A stretch of 5,724 bases of DNA, taken from assembly GCA_016296235.1 (NCBI GenBank), contig JAEDJR010000124.1:1-5724 (forward strand), given 5' to 3'. Positions 5,633 through 5,724 of this stretch are shown here, piece by piece (the stretch's first letter is position 1; every line of letters starts with the position of its first letter). Source of the stretch: Oscillospiraceae bacterium (GTDB lineage: Bacteria > Bacillota > Clostridia > Oscillospirales > Oscillospiraceae). Under the pieces are notes generated by a model. It ran no database searches and was not told the DNA's origin. It saw only the letters and a program-made list of their open reading frames with translations. The position numbers and the translations under genes were made by a program.

Positions 5633-5694
5633 CTGCAGACACAAAACCGGCCCTCCAGGGTAGCGGCGCATAAGACAGGTTTATAGCTTTAGAG

Positions 5695-5724
5695 AGAACA
5701 GCGTGGCGGAAGTCACGCTGTTCT
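5695..5724 (+). terminator. Probable terminator stem after the YbjQ-like gene (cut by window edge)
   Basis: AGAACAGCGTG (5695-5705) and its exact reverse complement (5714-5724) enclose an 8-nt loop, 62 nt past the stop codon of the YbjQ-like gene. Any U-run would lie just outside the window, so the call depends on sequence not visible here. A G/A-rich stretch precedes the stem. The stretch 5633-5694 holds no gene that I can support. Confidence 0.6.

Overview
The window looks like a chromosomal piece from a GC-rich anaerobic Firmicute, most likely a class Clostridia gut-type organism such as an Oscillospiraceae member. The evidence is strong GGAGG-type ribosome binding sites, a T-box leader controlling an ilv operon, an ilvB-ilvN-ilvC-ilvD order, and a dihydroxyacid dehydratase of the oxygen-labile kind. 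The taxonomic call is an inference from style, not from a search.

Region 1 (1-4603, minus strand) is a branched-chain amino acid operon read right to left. A sigma-A type promoter (4575-4603) drives a leader of about 320 nt with a T-box riboswitch (4296-4568). The leader is followed by ilvB (acetolactate synthase large subunit), ilvN (its valine-sensing small subunit), ilvC (ketol-acid reductoisomerase) and ilvD (dihydroxyacid dehydratase, first 282 codons only; the gene runs off the left edge). Together they convert pyruvate (or pyruvate plus 2-ketobutyrate) to the 2-keto acid precursors of valine, leucine and isoleucine. Gene spacing is tight: 10 nt between ilvB and ilvN, and a 20-nt overlap of ilvN and ilvC. 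The exception is the 135-nt ilvC-ilvD gap, which holds two inverted repeats: a 25-bp imperfect one and a perfect 13-bp one.

Region 2 (4604-5724, plus strand) is divergent. A MerR-type promoter has a 19-bp spacer carrying a perfect 8-bp dyad. It reads into a gene for a MerR-family regulator with two C-terminal membrane segments, which overlaps by 20 nt a small YbjQ/DUF74-family gene. A perfect 11-bp inverted repeat at the right edge is probably the terminator stem.

The ilv operon is well-understood biology with a few details worth checking: the T-box specifier, the cofactor loop of IlvC, a 4-codon ORF ahead of ilvB, and the intergenic hairpins. The least understood part is the membrane-anchored MerR plus YbjQ pair, which looks like a compact self-regulated sensing module of unknown signal. 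I see no CRISPR array, tRNA, rRNA or transposase gene.
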